Below, in pieces: positions 1 through 8,719 of a DNA stretch of 60,429 nt (its first letter is position 1; every line of letters starts with the position of its first letter). The notes under the pieces are model-generated. The model searched no databases, was not told the DNA's origin, and saw only the letters and a list, made by a program, of their open reading frames with translations. The position numbers and the translations under genes are program-made. The stretch is taken from the NCBI RefSeq assembly GCF_014596445.1, contig NZ_MECL01000155.1:1-60429 (forward strand). The letters are read 5' to 3'. This DNA comes from Streptomyces sp. CBMA29 (lineage in GTDB: Bacteria > Actinomycetota > Actinomycetes > Streptomycetales > Streptomycetaceae).

Positions 1-1
1 T

Positions 2-120
2 GTTTCGGTGGTCATAGCGTTAGGGAAACGCCCGGTTACATTCCGAACCCGGAAGCTAAGCCTTTCAGCGCCGATGGTACTGCAGGGGGGACCCTGTGGG
101 AGAGTAGGACACCGCCGAAC
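2..120 (+). rRNA. rrf: 5S ribosomal RNA
   Basis: This is the 5S rRNA of the large ribosomal subunit. The first bases (GTTTCGGTGG) pair with the last (CCGCCGAAC), forming helix I. The internal block with CCGAACCCGGAAGCTAAG is the universally conserved loop region of 5S rRNA. The length of about 119 nt is normal. It opens the window, so the 16S and 23S genes of the operon should lie just upstream, outside it. Exact ends are uncertain by 1-3 nt. Confidence 0.96.
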
Positions 121-131
121 AATCTTTATGG

Positions 132-178
132 AAGAGGCCCGGCCTCGGATCTTAGGATCCGGGGGCCGGGCCTCTTTT
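132..178 (+). terminator. rRNA operon terminator
   Basis: A strong hairpin follows the 5S gene. AGAGGCCCGGCC (133-144) pairs with GGCCGGGCCTCT (164-175), and a TTTT run follows. This is a factor-independent terminator, and its location right after 5S fits the end of an rRNA operon. Confidence 0.93.
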
Positions 179-235
179 GCGTCTGCGGTAGAGTCTGGCC
201 GGAAACGTCAGGACATACATACAGGAGGGGCCCCG

Positions 236-844
236 GTGGAGGTCCAGGAGACAAGGGTGCAAACGGATCGGATCTTCACGATCCCCAACATCCTGAGTAT
301 GGCCCGCCTGGTGGGCGTACCCGTGTTCCTGTGGCTGATTCTGTGGCCCGAGTTCGGTGGTCCGAAGGCTGACGGCTGGGCGCTGCTCGTACTCGCCCTG
401 AGCGGCATCAGTGACTATCTGGACGGCAAGCTGGCCCGGCGGTGGAATCAGGTCAGCAGTCTCGGCCGGGTTCTCGATCCCGCGGCCGACCGGCTGTTTG
501 TACTGTCCACGCTGGTAGGTCTCACATGCCGCGACATCCTCCCACTGTGGGTAACGGTCCTGCTGCTTGCCCGTGAGGCCGTGATGGCGGTGATGCTGCT
601 GATTCTGCGGAGGCACGGGTACGGACCTCCCCAGGTGAACTTCATCGGGAAAGCGGCTACCTTCAACCTCATGTACGCCTTTCCGCTGCTCCTCCTGAGC
701 GACGGAAGCGGATGGCTTGCGACACTGGCGTCTATTTTCGGCTGGGCGTTCGCAGGTTGGGGTACAACCCTGTACTGGTGGGCAGGGATCCTCTATGTGG
801 TGCAGGTCCGCCGACTTGTGCGGGCGGACACCACGGCTGACTGA
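236..844 (+). CDS. cls: CDP-alcohol phosphatidyltransferase (cardiolipin synthase type)
   Basis: This 202-residue integral membrane enzyme transfers a phosphatidyl group from a CDP-diacylglycerol onto an alcohol. It carries the complete family signature D-x2-D-G-x2-A-R-x8-G-x3-D-x3-D, reading DYLDGKLARRWNQVSSLG then RVLDPAAD, with hydrophobic helices before and after it. The GTG at 236 was chosen because AGGAGG lies at 223-228, 7 nt upstream; the reading frame is open back into the 5S gene but has no other good start. The gene sits directly upstream of the mannose-1-phosphate guanylyltransferase gene (22 nt apart) as in other Streptomyces, where I recall the orthologue being shown to be a eukaryotic-type cardiolipin synthase. 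A phosphatidylglycerophosphate or phosphatidylinositol synthase role cannot be excluded from sequence alone. Confidence 0.88.
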   Translation: MEVQETRVQTDRIFTIPNILSMARLVGVPVFLWLILWPEFGGPKADGWALLVLALSGISDYLDGKLARRWNQVSSLGRVLDPAADRLFVLSTLVGLTCRDILPLWVTVLLLAREAVMAVMLLILRRHGYGPPQVNFIGKAATFNLMYAFPLLLLSDGSGWLATLASIFGWAFAGWGTTLYWWAGILYVVQVRRLVRADTTAD

Positions 845-866
845 GTCACGAGGAGGACGTTCCGAC

Positions 867-3362
867 ATGAAGGCGGTTGTCATGGCCGGCGGTGAAGGCA
901 CTCGCCTTCGCCCAATGACCTCGAGCATGCCCAAACCTCTGCTGCCAGTGGTGAATCGCCCGATCATGCAGCATGTTCTGACACTGCTCAAGCGGCATGG
1001 ACTCACTGAGACGGTGGTGACTGTCCAGTTCCTTGCCTCCCTGGTGAAGAATTATTTCGGGGACGGCGAAGAATTTGGAATGGAGCTCACCTACGCCAAC
1101 GAGGAGAAGCCGCTGGGGACGGCCGGAAGCGTCAAGAACGCCGAAGAGGCGTTGAAGGACGACTCTTTCCTCGTGATCTCCGGTGATGCCCTGACGGACT
1201 TCGATCTCACCGAGCTGATCGAATTCCACAAGGAGAAGGGAGCCATGGTCACGGTCTGTCTGACCCGGGTCCCCAATCCCCTCGAATTCGGTATCACCAT
1301 CGTCGACGACGAAGGCAAGGTGGAACGCTTCCTGGAGAAGCCCACCTGGGGCCAGGTGTTCTCCGACACGGTGAACACCGGCATTTACGTGATGGAACCC
1401 GAGGTCTTCGACTACGTCCAGGCCGACGTGTCCGTCGACTGGTCGGGCGATGTCTTCCCGCAGCTCATGAAGGAAGGCAAGCCCGTCTACGGCTTCATCG
1501 CCGAGGGCTACTGGGAGGACGTCGGCACCCACGAGAGCTACGTGAAGGCCCAGGCCGACGTGCTCGAGGGCAAAGTCGACGTCGACGTCGACGGCTTCGA
1601 GATCTCCCCTGGCGTGTGGGTCGCGGAAGGCGCGGAGGTGCACCACGACGCCATCCTTCGCGGCCCGCTCTTCATCGGTGACTACGCCAAGGTCGAGGCG
1701 GGCGCCGAGATTCGCGAGCACAGCGTCATCGGCTCCAACGTGGTGGTGAAAACAGGCGCGTTCCTACACAAGGCCGTCATCCACGACAATGTCTACATCG
1801 GTCAGCAGACCAATCTGCGCGGTTGCGTCATCGGCAAGAACACCGATGTGATGCGGGCCGCGCGGATCGACGACGGCGCGGTCATCGGCGACGAGTGCCT
1901 GATCGGCGAGGAATCGAACATCGCCGGCAACGTACGCGTCTATCCGTTCAAGACGATCGAGGCCGGCGCCTTCGTCAACACCTCGGTCATCTGGGAGTCG
2001 CGCGGGCAGGCGCATCTGTTCGGCGCCCGCGGGGTGTCCGGCATTCTGAACGTCGAGATCACCCCCGAGCTGGCCGTACGGCTGGCGGGCGCGTACGCGA
2101 CCACGTTGAAGAAGGGCGCGACGGTCACCACCGCGCGTGACCACTCACGTGGCGCGCGTGCGCTCAAGCGGGCGGTGATCTCCGCGCTCCAGACCAGCGC
2201 GATCGACGTGCGCGACCTGGAGAACGTGCCGATGCCCGTGGCGCGGCAGCAGACCGCCCGCGGCAGCGCGGGCGGCATCATGATCCGGACCTCACCGGGT
2301 CGGCCGGACTCGCTGGACATCATGTTCTTCGACGAGCGGGGCGCGGACCTGTCCGCGGCCGGGCAGCGGAAGCTGGACCGGGTCTTCGCCCGTCAGGAGT
2401 ACCGCAGGGCGTTCCCCGGCGAGATCGGAGACCTGCGGTTCCCCGCCACGGTCTTCGACTCCTACACCGGCGCGCTGCTGCGGGCCGTCGACATCTCCGG
2501 GATCGCAGACGCCGGTCTGAAGGTCGTGGTCGACGCGGCCAACGGCAGTGCCGGGCTCGTGCTGCCCAGCCTCCTCGGACGGCTCGGCGTGGACGCGCTC
2601 ACCGTCAACCCCGGTCTGGACGAGGCCCGTCCGACCGAGACGACCGAGAGCCGGCGGGCCGGACTCGTACGCCTCGGTGAGATCGTTGCCTCGGCGCGGG
2701 CCGCCTTCGGCGTGCGCTTCGACCCGGTCGGCGAGCGGCTGTCACTGGTCGACGAGCGGGGCCGGATCATCGAGGACGACCGGGCGCTGCTGGTCATGCT
2801 CGACCTCGTCGCGGCCGAGCGCCGCAGCGGCCGGGTGGCACTGCCGGTGACCACGACGCGGATCGGGGAGCAGGTCGCCGCCTACCACGGCACCCAGGTC
2901 GAGTGGACGACGACGTCGCCAGACGACCTGACCAGGGTCGGCAGGGCCGAGGGCACCATCTTCGGCGGTGACGGGCGCGGCGGCTTCATCATTCCGGAGT
3001 TCAGCAGCGTCTTCGACGGATCGGCCGCCTTCGTGCGGCTGATCGGACTGGTGGCGCGTACGCAGCTCACGCTCAGCCAGATCGACGCCCGTATCCCGCG
3101 CGCTCATGTCATCAAGCGGGACGTGCCGACACCGTGGGCCGTCAAGGGTTCCGTGATGCGGCGCGTGGTGGAGTCGGCGGGCGACCGCTCGGTGGACACC
3201 ACCGACGGCGTGCGCGTGGTCGAGGCGGACGGACGCTGGGTGATGGTGCTGCCCGACCCGGCGGAGGCCGTCACGCATCTGTGGGCCGAAGGGCCCGACG
3301 ACACGTCCGCGCAGGCACTGCTCGACGAGTGGGCGGAGGTCGTGGAGAGCGCCGGGCGCTGA
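867..3362 (+). CDS. Mannose-1-phosphate guanylyltransferase with a phosphomannomutase-like C-terminal domain
   Basis: The 831-residue, three-part protein makes sugar nucleotides (probably GDP-mannose) for glycan and phospholipid mannosylation. Residues 1-235 are a nucleotidyltransferase domain with the pyrophosphorylase signature MAGGEGTRLRPMT followed by PKPLLPV. Residues about 260-380 are left-handed beta-helix hexapeptide repeats. Residues about 385-831 align with phosphomannomutases. The start at 867 follows GAGGAGG at 850-856. In the mutase domain the usual phospho-serine motif (TASHNP) reads RTSPGRP at about residue 473, and the metal loop (DGDGDR) reads DPVGER at about 619, so mutase activity is doubtful. 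The pyrophosphorylase domain looks intact. Confidence 0.9.
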   Translation: MKAVVMAGGEGTRLRPMTSSMPKPLLPVVNRPIMQHVLTLLKRHGLTETVVTVQFLASLVKNYFGDGEEFGMELTYANEEKPLGTAGSVKNAEEALKDDSFLVISGDALTDFDLTELIEFHKEKGAMVTVCLTRVPNPLEFGITIVDDEGKVERFLEKPTWGQVFSDTVNTGIYVMEPEVFDYVQADVSVDWSGDVFPQLMKEGKPVYGFIAEGYWEDVGTHESYVKAQADVLEGKVDVDVDGFEISPGVWVAEGAEVHHDAILRGPLFIGDYAKVEAGAEIREHSVIGSNVVVKTGAFLHKAVIHDNVYIGQQTNLRGCVIGKNTDVMRAARIDDGAVIGDECLIGEESNIAGNVRVYPFKTIEAGAFVNTSVIWESRGQAHLFGARGVSGILNVEITPELAVRLAGAYATTLKKGATVTTARDHSRGARALKRAVISALQTSAIDVRDLENVPMPVARQQTARGSAGGIMIRTSPGRPDSLDIMFFDERGADLSAAGQRKLDRVFARQEYRRAFPGEIGDLRFPATVFDSYTGALLRAVDISGIADAGLKVVVDAANGSAGLVLPSLLGRLGVDALTVNPGLDEARPTETTESRRAGLVRLGEIVASARAAFGVRFDPVGERLSLVDERGRIIEDDRALLVMLDLVAAERRSGRVALPVTTTRIGEQVAAYHGTQVEWTTTSPDDLTRVGRAEGTIFGGDGRGGFIIPEFSSVFDGSAAFVRLIGLVARTQLTLSQIDARIPRAHVIKRDVPTPWAVKGSVMRRVVESAGDRSVDTTDGVRVVEADGRWVMVLPDPAEAVTHLWAEGPDDTSAQALLDEWAEVVESAGR

Positions 3363-3434
3363 TCCTTCGGCCGAACGGCGCGCCGCGAGGGGGCCATTCG
3401 AGTGTGGCGGCCCCGACGTGCGACGATGTGCGGC

Positions 3435-4367
3435 ATGCCGCAGCAGCAACCCGATCGGAGCAGCCCCGTCCCCGGGGCTGCCCGGCGGCGTCCTGATGCC
3501 TCGATGTCGTTGCTCACCAACGTCATGGAGCACAGTCTCGACGACGGGTACGCGGAGGCCGCGGCGCGCCGCGGCGAGGTCGGCACCTCCAGGCTGCCCA
3601 AGCGGCTGAGCGGAAAGCTGGGCCTGGCCGCGGGTCTCGTACTCGCCGCCATCGTGGTCACGGTGGGCGCGGCCCAGACGCGGGTTGCCGCGCCCACGGA
3701 GGCCAAGGAGCGGCAGAAGCTGATCGACCAGGTGAAGACCGAGACCGACAGCGCCGACAAGCTCCAGAGCAGTGTGGACAGCCTGCGCGACACCGTCGCC
3801 GCCGAGCAGCGGGCCGCGCTGGAGGACCACGGCGGCGACAGCAGCGCGCTGGTCGAGCTGCTGTCGGGCGCGACCGCGGTGGACGGTCCCGGCGTCAAGC
3901 TGGTCGTGGACGACGCCAAGGAGGCGTCAGAAGGCGGCACAGGCGGCCCGCGGGAGAGCAGCGGCTTCTCCGACACCGGCAGGGTCCGCGACCGCGACAT
4001 GCAGCGCGTGGTGAACGGGCTGTGGTCCTCGGGAGCCGAGGCGATCACCGTCAACGGCCAACGGCTCACCGCACTGTCCGCCATCCGGGCCGCCGGTGAC
4101 GCCATACTGGTCGACAACAAGCCGCTGGCGCCGCCGTACACGGTGCTGGCGATCGGGGACGGGGAGCGGTTGAGCGCGGCATTCCAGGACAGTGCGGACG
4201 GTCAGTACCTGCATGTCCTGGAGCAGAACTACGGCATCCGCGCGAGCGTCTCCGTCCAGGGCAAGCTGCACCTGGCCGCCGCGCCCAGCCTGATCGTGCG
4301 GTATGCCAAGCCGGTCCCCGGCCGGCAGAAAGCCGACTCCGCCACAACAGGGAAGGGTTCGAAGTGA
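3435..4367 (+). CDS. DUF881 family protein (first copy)
   Basis: This is a 310-residue single-pass membrane protein. It has a short cytoplasmic N-terminus, a transmembrane helix at about residues 60-80 (LGLAAGLVLAAIVVTVGAA), a coiled-coil segment rich in K/E/D/Q, then the DUF881 domain with the family phrases GPGVKLVVDD and SGAEAITVNGQRL. DUF881 proteins occur in Gram-positive bacteria next to division and envelope genes; their function is unknown. No convincing ribosome-binding site precedes the ATG at 3435, so a leaderless or alternative start (3426 or further in at MSLLTNV) is possible. Its last codons overlap the next gene by 4 nt (GTGA), implying translational coupling. Confidence 0.88.
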   Translation: MPQQQPDRSSPVPGAARRRPDASMSLLTNVMEHSLDDGYAEAAARRGEVGTSRLPKRLSGKLGLAAGLVLAAIVVTVGAAQTRVAAPTEAKERQKLIDQVKTETDSADKLQSSVDSLRDTVAAEQRAALEDHGGDSSALVELLSGATAVDGPGVKLVVDDAKEASEGGTGGPRESSGFSDTGRVRDRDMQRVVNGLWSSGAEAITVNGQRLTALSAIRAAGDAILVDNKPLAPPYTVLAIGDGERLSAAFQDSADGQYLHVLEQNYGIRASVSVQGKLHLAAAPSLIVRYAKPVPGRQKADSATTGKGSK

Positions 4368-4696
4368 TCGCCGTACTGGGCCTCGTCGTGGGAGTCGTGG
4401 TCGGGCTCGTGGTCCGTCCCGTGGTGCCGACCGGGGTCGAGCCGTATCTGCCGATCGCCGTCGTCGCCGCTCTCGACGCGGTCTTCGGCGGCCTGCGGGC
4501 GATGCTTGACGGGATCTTCGACGACAAGGTCTTCGTGGTCTCCTTCCTGTCCAACGTGGTGGTGGCGGCGCTGATCGTCTTCCTCGGGGACAAGCTCGGG
4601 GTGGGCGCGCAGCTCTCCACCGGCGTCGTGGTCGTCCTCGGTATCCGGATCTTCTCCAACGCGGCGGCCATCCGCCGCCACGTCTTCCGGGCGTGA
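4364..4696 (+). CDS. sbp: Small basic protein, DUF1290 family
   Basis: This is a 110-residue membrane protein with three or four hydrophobic segments (IAVLGLVVGVVVGLVV near the start). It is the family known as small basic protein (Sbp) in Firmicutes and Actinobacteria. The GTG start overlaps the stop of the upstream DUF881 gene (GTGA), and a second DUF881 gene follows 7 nt after its stop. The DUF881 - Sbp - DUF881 sandwich is conserved in actinobacteria, which suggests one membrane complex. Molecular function is not established. Confidence 0.9.
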   Translation: MIAVLGLVVGVVVGLVVRPVVPTGVEPYLPIAVVAALDAVFGGLRAMLDGIFDDKVFVVSFLSNVVVAALIVFLGDKLGVGAQLSTGVVVVLGIRIFSNAAAIRRHVFRA

Positions 4697-4703
4697 CGAC
4701 GGT

Positions 4704-5531
4704 ATGAGCGACGAGCACAACGAGTCCGCGGACGACGGGCAGGAGCCCGAGCCGCACGCCCCGGCCCACGCCGCGCACGCCCATGAGCCGGAGCACGCCG
4801 CTCCGCCGGTCACCGGGCGGCAGCGGCTGATCGCCGGGCTGTGGCCGCCGCGGCTGTCACGCGCCCAGCTCACCGTGGCAGTCCTGCTGTTCGTCCTCGG
4901 CCTCGGGCTGGCGATCCAGGTCAGCTCCACGAGCGACAGCGGCGGCGCGCTGCGCGGCGCGCGCAAGGAGGACCTGGTCCGCATCCTGACCGAGCTGGAC
5001 AACCGCACCCAGCGGCTCGAGGACGAGAAGCGGGGTCTGGAGAGCCAGCGGTCGGAGCTGGAGACCAGCTCCAACCAGGCCGCGGAGGCGCTCAAGCAGA
5101 CCCAGGCCAAGGCGCAGCAGCTCGGCATCCTGGCGGGCACGGTGGCCGCCCAGGGACCGGGTATCACGCTGACGATCACCGACCCCAAGGGCGGTGTCCA
5201 GGCAGACTCGCTCCTGGACACCCTCCAGGAACTCCGGGCGGCCGGTGCGGAGGCGATCCAGATCAACGACGTACGGGTCGTCGCCGACACGTACTTCACG
5301 GAGGGTACGGACGGTGTGCTCATCGACGGACACAAAGTGTCCCAGCCGTACGAGTTCAAGGTGATCGGAAATCCGCAGGATCTGGAGCCCGCGCTCAACA
5401 TCCCGGGCGGGGTCGTGCAGACGCTGGAGAAGGAGCAGGCCACGGCCGATGTCGTCAGGTCGCAGAAGATCGTTGTGTCCGCCTTGCGGCCGTCGAAGCA
5501 GCCTGACTACGCTCGGTCGTCGTCCCAGTGA
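4704..5531 (+). CDS. DUF881 family protein (second copy)
   Basis: This 275-residue protein has an acidic, His- and Ala-rich cytoplasmic N-terminus (residues 1-45), one transmembrane helix (LTVAVLLFVLGLGLAIQV, about 54-71), a long coiled coil (NRTQRLEDEKRGLESQRSEL) and a C-terminal DUF881 domain (GPGITLTITDPKGG, RAAGAEAIQINDVRV). It is paralogous to the protein encoded at 3435-4367. It starts 7 nt after the small basic protein gene and is the last gene of the DUF881 cluster. Role unknown; membrane-anchored and probably extracytoplasmic for most of its length. Confidence 0.9.
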   Translation: MSDEHNESADDGQEPEPHAPAHAAHAHEPEHAAPPVTGRQRLIAGLWPPRLSRAQLTVAVLLFVLGLGLAIQVSSTSDSGGALRGARKEDLVRILTELDNRTQRLEDEKRGLESQRSELETSSNQAAEALKQTQAKAQQLGILAGTVAAQGPGITLTITDPKGGVQADSLLDTLQELRAAGAEAIQINDVRVVADTYFTEGTDGVLIDGHKVSQPYEFKVIGNPQDLEPALNIPGGVVQTLEKEQATADVVRSQKIVVSALRPSKQPDYARSSSQ

Positions 5532-5637
5532 GACGGGGGGTCGGGGCATCTGTGGGGTGCTGTGTGGTGGAAACTGTGTGTAGCGAGGGTTCGTCCTGCC
5601 CCACGGGCGGGTCTGTTTCTTTCAAGGGGAATCGCCC

Positions 5638-6423
5638 GTGAAGTTGTTTGGGAAGTTTTTCGGCAAGAGCGCGCGGCAGTCGGGTGACCCGGCGACGGCG
5701 CGTCACCGTGCTCCGCGGAACACCGGGGAGGAGAGCCAGTCAGGCGACCGCCCGCTGTTCCGGCACGAGGACCAGCAAGGCGGCGGCGAATTTTCCGGTG
5801 GCCCCGGCGTGGCGCCTGTTGACCCTGCCTCGTCCCCCCGCATAGGTTTCGGGGAACCATCAACCTCAACCCCGGGTGGAGGGTTCGGCTTGCCGGTTTG
5901 TACGAGGTGCGGGCACACGAACGCGGAGGCGAGCCGCTTCTGCAACAACTGCGGTGCGCCGCTGCGCGGTTCAGGCGCCGGGCAGGAACGCGCGTCCGAG
6001 ACCACCTCCACGATCTCCATCTCGGGCCTGGAGGCGTACGAGGCGGAGGTCACCGGCCAGCATGTGACGCCGTCGCTCTCCTCCGAGGCGCAGTCGGCCG
6101 TGGACGCTCTGCCGATGGGCTCCGCGCTGCTGATCGTGCGACGGGGGCCGAATTCGGGAAGCCGCTTCCTGCTGGACGGTGAGCTGACCACGGCCGGCCG
6201 CCACCCGCAGAGCGACATCTTCCTGGACGACGTCACCGTCTCCCGTCGCCATGTGGAGTTCCGCCGCGGCCCGGACGGCGGCTTCACCGTCTCCGACGTC
6301 GGCAGCCTCAACGGCACGTACGTCAACCGGGAGCGGATCGACGCGGTGCCGCTGGCCAACGGTGACGAGGTCCAGATCGGCAAGTACAGGTTGGTCTTCT
6401 ACGCGAGCCAGCGGGGGATCTAG
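5638..6423 (+). CDS. FHA-domain protein, GarA/OdhI-like with added zinc ribbon
   Basis: The 261-residue cytoplasmic protein has four parts: a basic N-terminus, a zinc ribbon with Cys 88, 91, 102 and 105 (CTRCG and CNNCG), the short motif ETTS at residues 121-124, and a C-terminal FHA domain (about 150-255) with the phosphothreonine-binding residues GR, SRRH and NGTY. In mycobacterial GarA and corynebacterial OdhI, an ETTS motif in front of the FHA domain is phosphorylated by Ser/Thr kinases, after which the protein folds on itself and stops inhibiting 2-oxoglutarate metabolism. The same switch is inferred here. The zinc ribbon is an extra N-terminal part. GTG at 5638 has AAGGGGA about 7 nt upstream. 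Confidence 0.88.
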   Translation: MKLFGKFFGKSARQSGDPATARHRAPRNTGEESQSGDRPLFRHEDQQGGGEFSGGPGVAPVDPASSPRIGFGEPSTSTPGGGFGLPVCTRCGHTNAEASRFCNNCGAPLRGSGAGQERASETTSTISISGLEAYEAEVTGQHVTPSLSSEAQSAVDALPMGSALLIVRRGPNSGSRFLLDGELTTAGRHPQSDIFLDDVTVSRRHVEFRRGPDGGFTVSDVGSLNGTYVNRERIDAVPLANGDEVQIGKYRLVFYASQRGI

Positions 6424-6479
6424 CAGCGGGGATCTAAGGGGCCCCGGACCCGGTCCGGGGGACCCCAGGGAAGGTGTTC

Positions 6480-7214
6480 ATGCCGAGAACGCAGGGCGGT
6501 GCCGGAGACGGCACCGCCACCGCCGACAGCGCGCTGTTGAGCATCGGCGCCGTCCTGGGGCAGCTCCAGGACGAGTTCCCCGAGGTCACCATCTCCAAGA
6601 TCCGTTTCCTGGAGGCCGAGGGCCTGGTCGAGCCGCAGCGCACCCCGTCCGGATACCGCAAGTTCGCGGCCCGTGACGTCGAGCGGCTCGCCTACATCCT
6701 GCGCGTGCAGCGTGACCACTACCTGCCGCTGCGGGTGATCAGGGAACACCTGGACGCGCTCGACCGCGGCGAGCACGTGGCGCTGCCGGGTCCCGCGGAG
6801 TCCAGGGAGGCCCAGGAGGCCGCCATCGAGCCCCAGGCGCCCGCGGAGCTGCGGATCGGCCGTACGGAGCTGCTGGCCGCCACCGGGGCAGACGGCGAGG
6901 AACTGGACCAGTGGGAGTCCTACGGCCTGGTCGAGGCGGGCCGGGACGGCGGGTACGACGCCGACACGGTGAACATCGGACGGCTCATCGTCGATCTCGG
7001 CCGTTTCGGGCTCGAACCGCGCCATTTGCGGGCGGTGAAGGCCGCGGCCGACCGGGAGGCGGGTCTGGTGGAGCAGGTCGTGGCACCGCTGCGGCGGCAT
7101 CGCAATCCGCAGACGCGCACCCACGCCGAGGTCACCGCGCGCGAGCTGGCCGCCCTCTCCGTTCGGCTGCACGCGGCCATGGTGCAGTCCGCGCTGCGGG
7201 TCAAGCTCCGCTGA
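6480..7214 (+). CDS. ftsR: MerR-family transcriptional regulator, FtsR-like
   Basis: This 244-residue DNA-binding protein has an N-terminal MerR winged helix (LSIGAVLGQLQDEFPEVTIS, then the family wing phrase TPSGYRKFAARDVERLAYILRVQRDHYLPL). It lies directly downstream of the FHA gene and upstream of the DUF151 gene, the conserved place of the regulator named FtsR in corynebacteria, where it activates ftsZ. The ATG at 6480 has AGGGAAGG at 6467-6474, so it is preferred over the in-frame GTG at 6474, which lies inside that site. Cognate sites cannot be assigned from this window. Confidence 0.85.
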   Translation: MPRTQGGAGDGTATADSALLSIGAVLGQLQDEFPEVTISKIRFLEAEGLVEPQRTPSGYRKFAARDVERLAYILRVQRDHYLPLRVIREHLDALDRGEHVALPGPAESREAQEAAIEPQAPAELRIGRTELLAATGADGEELDQWESYGLVEAGRDGGYDADTVNIGRLIVDLGRFGLEPRHLRAVKAAADREAGLVEQVVAPLRRHRNPQTRTHAEVTARELAALSVRLHAAMVQSALRVKLR

Positions 7215-7235
7215 GCGGTTTTTTGGCTTTTCCCA

Positions 7236-7263
7236 CGCCCGGTAAAGGCGCCGGTACCGGGCG
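7236..7263 (+). terminator. Candidate terminator after ftsR
   Basis: CGCCCGGTA (7236-7244) pairs with TACCGGGCG (7255-7263) over a 10-nt loop, 20 nt after the ftsR stop. There is no U-tract after the stem (a T6 run lies just before it), so termination is plausible but not certain. Confidence 0.5.
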
Positions 7264-7392
7264 GGTACGGGCTTTCACCGGTCTTCTGCCGGGCCGGTGC
7301 CGACTTTTTGCCGGGCTTCACGAAGCCGCCGAAGTCCGGCCCAGGGGGTGCCCGACTACCCAAACCCGGCAGGCACGTCCTAGGGTTGCTGT

Positions 7393-7866
7393 GTGAACGA
7401 GCTCGACGTTGTGGGTGTCCGGGTCGAAATGCCCTCCAATCAACCGATCGTGCTCCTGCGTGAAGTGGGAGGCGACCGGTACCTGCCCATCTGGATCGGG
7501 CCGGGAGAGGCGACGGCCATCGCTTTCGCGCAGCAGGGCATGACGCCTGCGCGACCGCTCACGCATGACCTCTTCAAGGACGTACTCGAAGCGGTCGGAC
7601 AGACGCTGACCGAGGTCCGTATCACCGACCTGCGCGAAGGCGTCTTCTACGCCGAGCTGGTGTTCGCCAGCGGCGTGGAGGTCAGTGCCCGCCCGTCCGA
7701 CGCCATAGCCCTCGCGCTGCGCACCGGGACGCCGATCTACGGCAGTGACGGGGTGCTCGACGACGCCGGGATCGCGATCCCGGACGAGCAGGAGGACGAG
7801 GTGGAGAAGTTCCGCGAGTTCCTCGACCAGATCTCGCCCGAGGACTTCGGCACGAGCAACCAGTGA
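7393..7866 (+). CDS. DUF151 family bifunctional nuclease-like protein
   Basis: The 157-residue protein consists almost entirely of a DUF151 domain (MNELDVVGVRVEMPSNQP, LPIWIGPGEATAIAF, DAIALALRTGTPIY). Members have been described as bifunctional DNase/RNases in plants and mycobacteria; the activity here is inferred from family only. The GTG at 7393 has no Shine-Dalgarno sequence, but TAGGGT at 7381-7386 would act as a -10 element 6 nt upstream, so a leaderless transcript is likely. Between FtsR and the second MerR gene it keeps the conserved actinobacterial order. Confidence 0.87.
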   Translation: MNELDVVGVRVEMPSNQPIVLLREVGGDRYLPIWIGPGEATAIAFAQQGMTPARPLTHDLFKDVLEAVGQTLTEVRITDLREGVFYAELVFASGVEVSARPSDAIALALRTGTPIYGSDGVLDDAGIAIPDEQEDEVEKFREFLDQISPEDFGTSNQ

Positions 7867-7913
7867 GCCGTTCCCGGTACGGGGACACGCCAAACCACTC
7901 GTGGGGTGAATAT

Positions 7914-7969
7914 CACTCGGCGTGCCGAGTGTGGCGATCGTTGACGCACCCCTGGCGACTGCCTACCTT
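7914..7969 (+). promoter_or_regulatory. Promoter with adjacent 18-bp inverted repeat, upstream of merR
   Basis: A perfect inverted repeat, CACTCGGC-GT-GCCGAGTG (7914-7931), is followed 9 nt later by TTGACG (7941-7946), a 17-nt spacer and TACCTT (7964-7969). The second part is a textbook housekeeping-sigma promoter for the merR gene at 8033. The repeat just upstream of -35 could be an operator for an activator, or a short terminator for the DUF151 gene that ends at 7866. Confidence 0.68.
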
Positions 7970-8032
7970 CGGAGAGGAAAGTCCCGATGGCACGTGCACG
8001 CGGCCCCGGGACGCGAAGGGACGGAGGGCGGC

Positions 8033-8638
<606 letters not shown>

Positions 8639-8668
8639 GCGGCCGCCGGTCCAAGAGCGCGCCGCCGT

Positions 8669-8686
8669 GCCGTACACGTGTACGGC
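8669..8686. promoter_or_regulatory. 18-bp perfect palindrome upstream of dinB
   Basis: GCCGTACACGTGTACGGC is a perfect palindrome between merR (stop 8638) and dinB (start 8720), 34 nt before the dinB start. It has the look of a dimer operator. It does not match the actinobacterial LexA box (GAAC-N4-GTTC), so it does not by itself indicate SOS control. Confidence 0.55.
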
Positions 8687-8719
8687 GATTGTCGGTGCCG
8701 TGCGGCACGATCGGTACTT

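Noticed and set aside
152..1006. Long open frame on the minus strand opposite the cardiolipin synthase gene.
   Set aside because: It is the high-GC shadow of the plus-strand gene, has no ribosome-binding site and a composition rich in Arg, Pro, His and Gln unlike real proteins.
8669..8686. Interpretation of the dinB palindrome as a LexA/SOS box.
   Set aside because: The sequence lacks GAAC-N4-GTTC; only the neighbouring gene function suggested SOS control.
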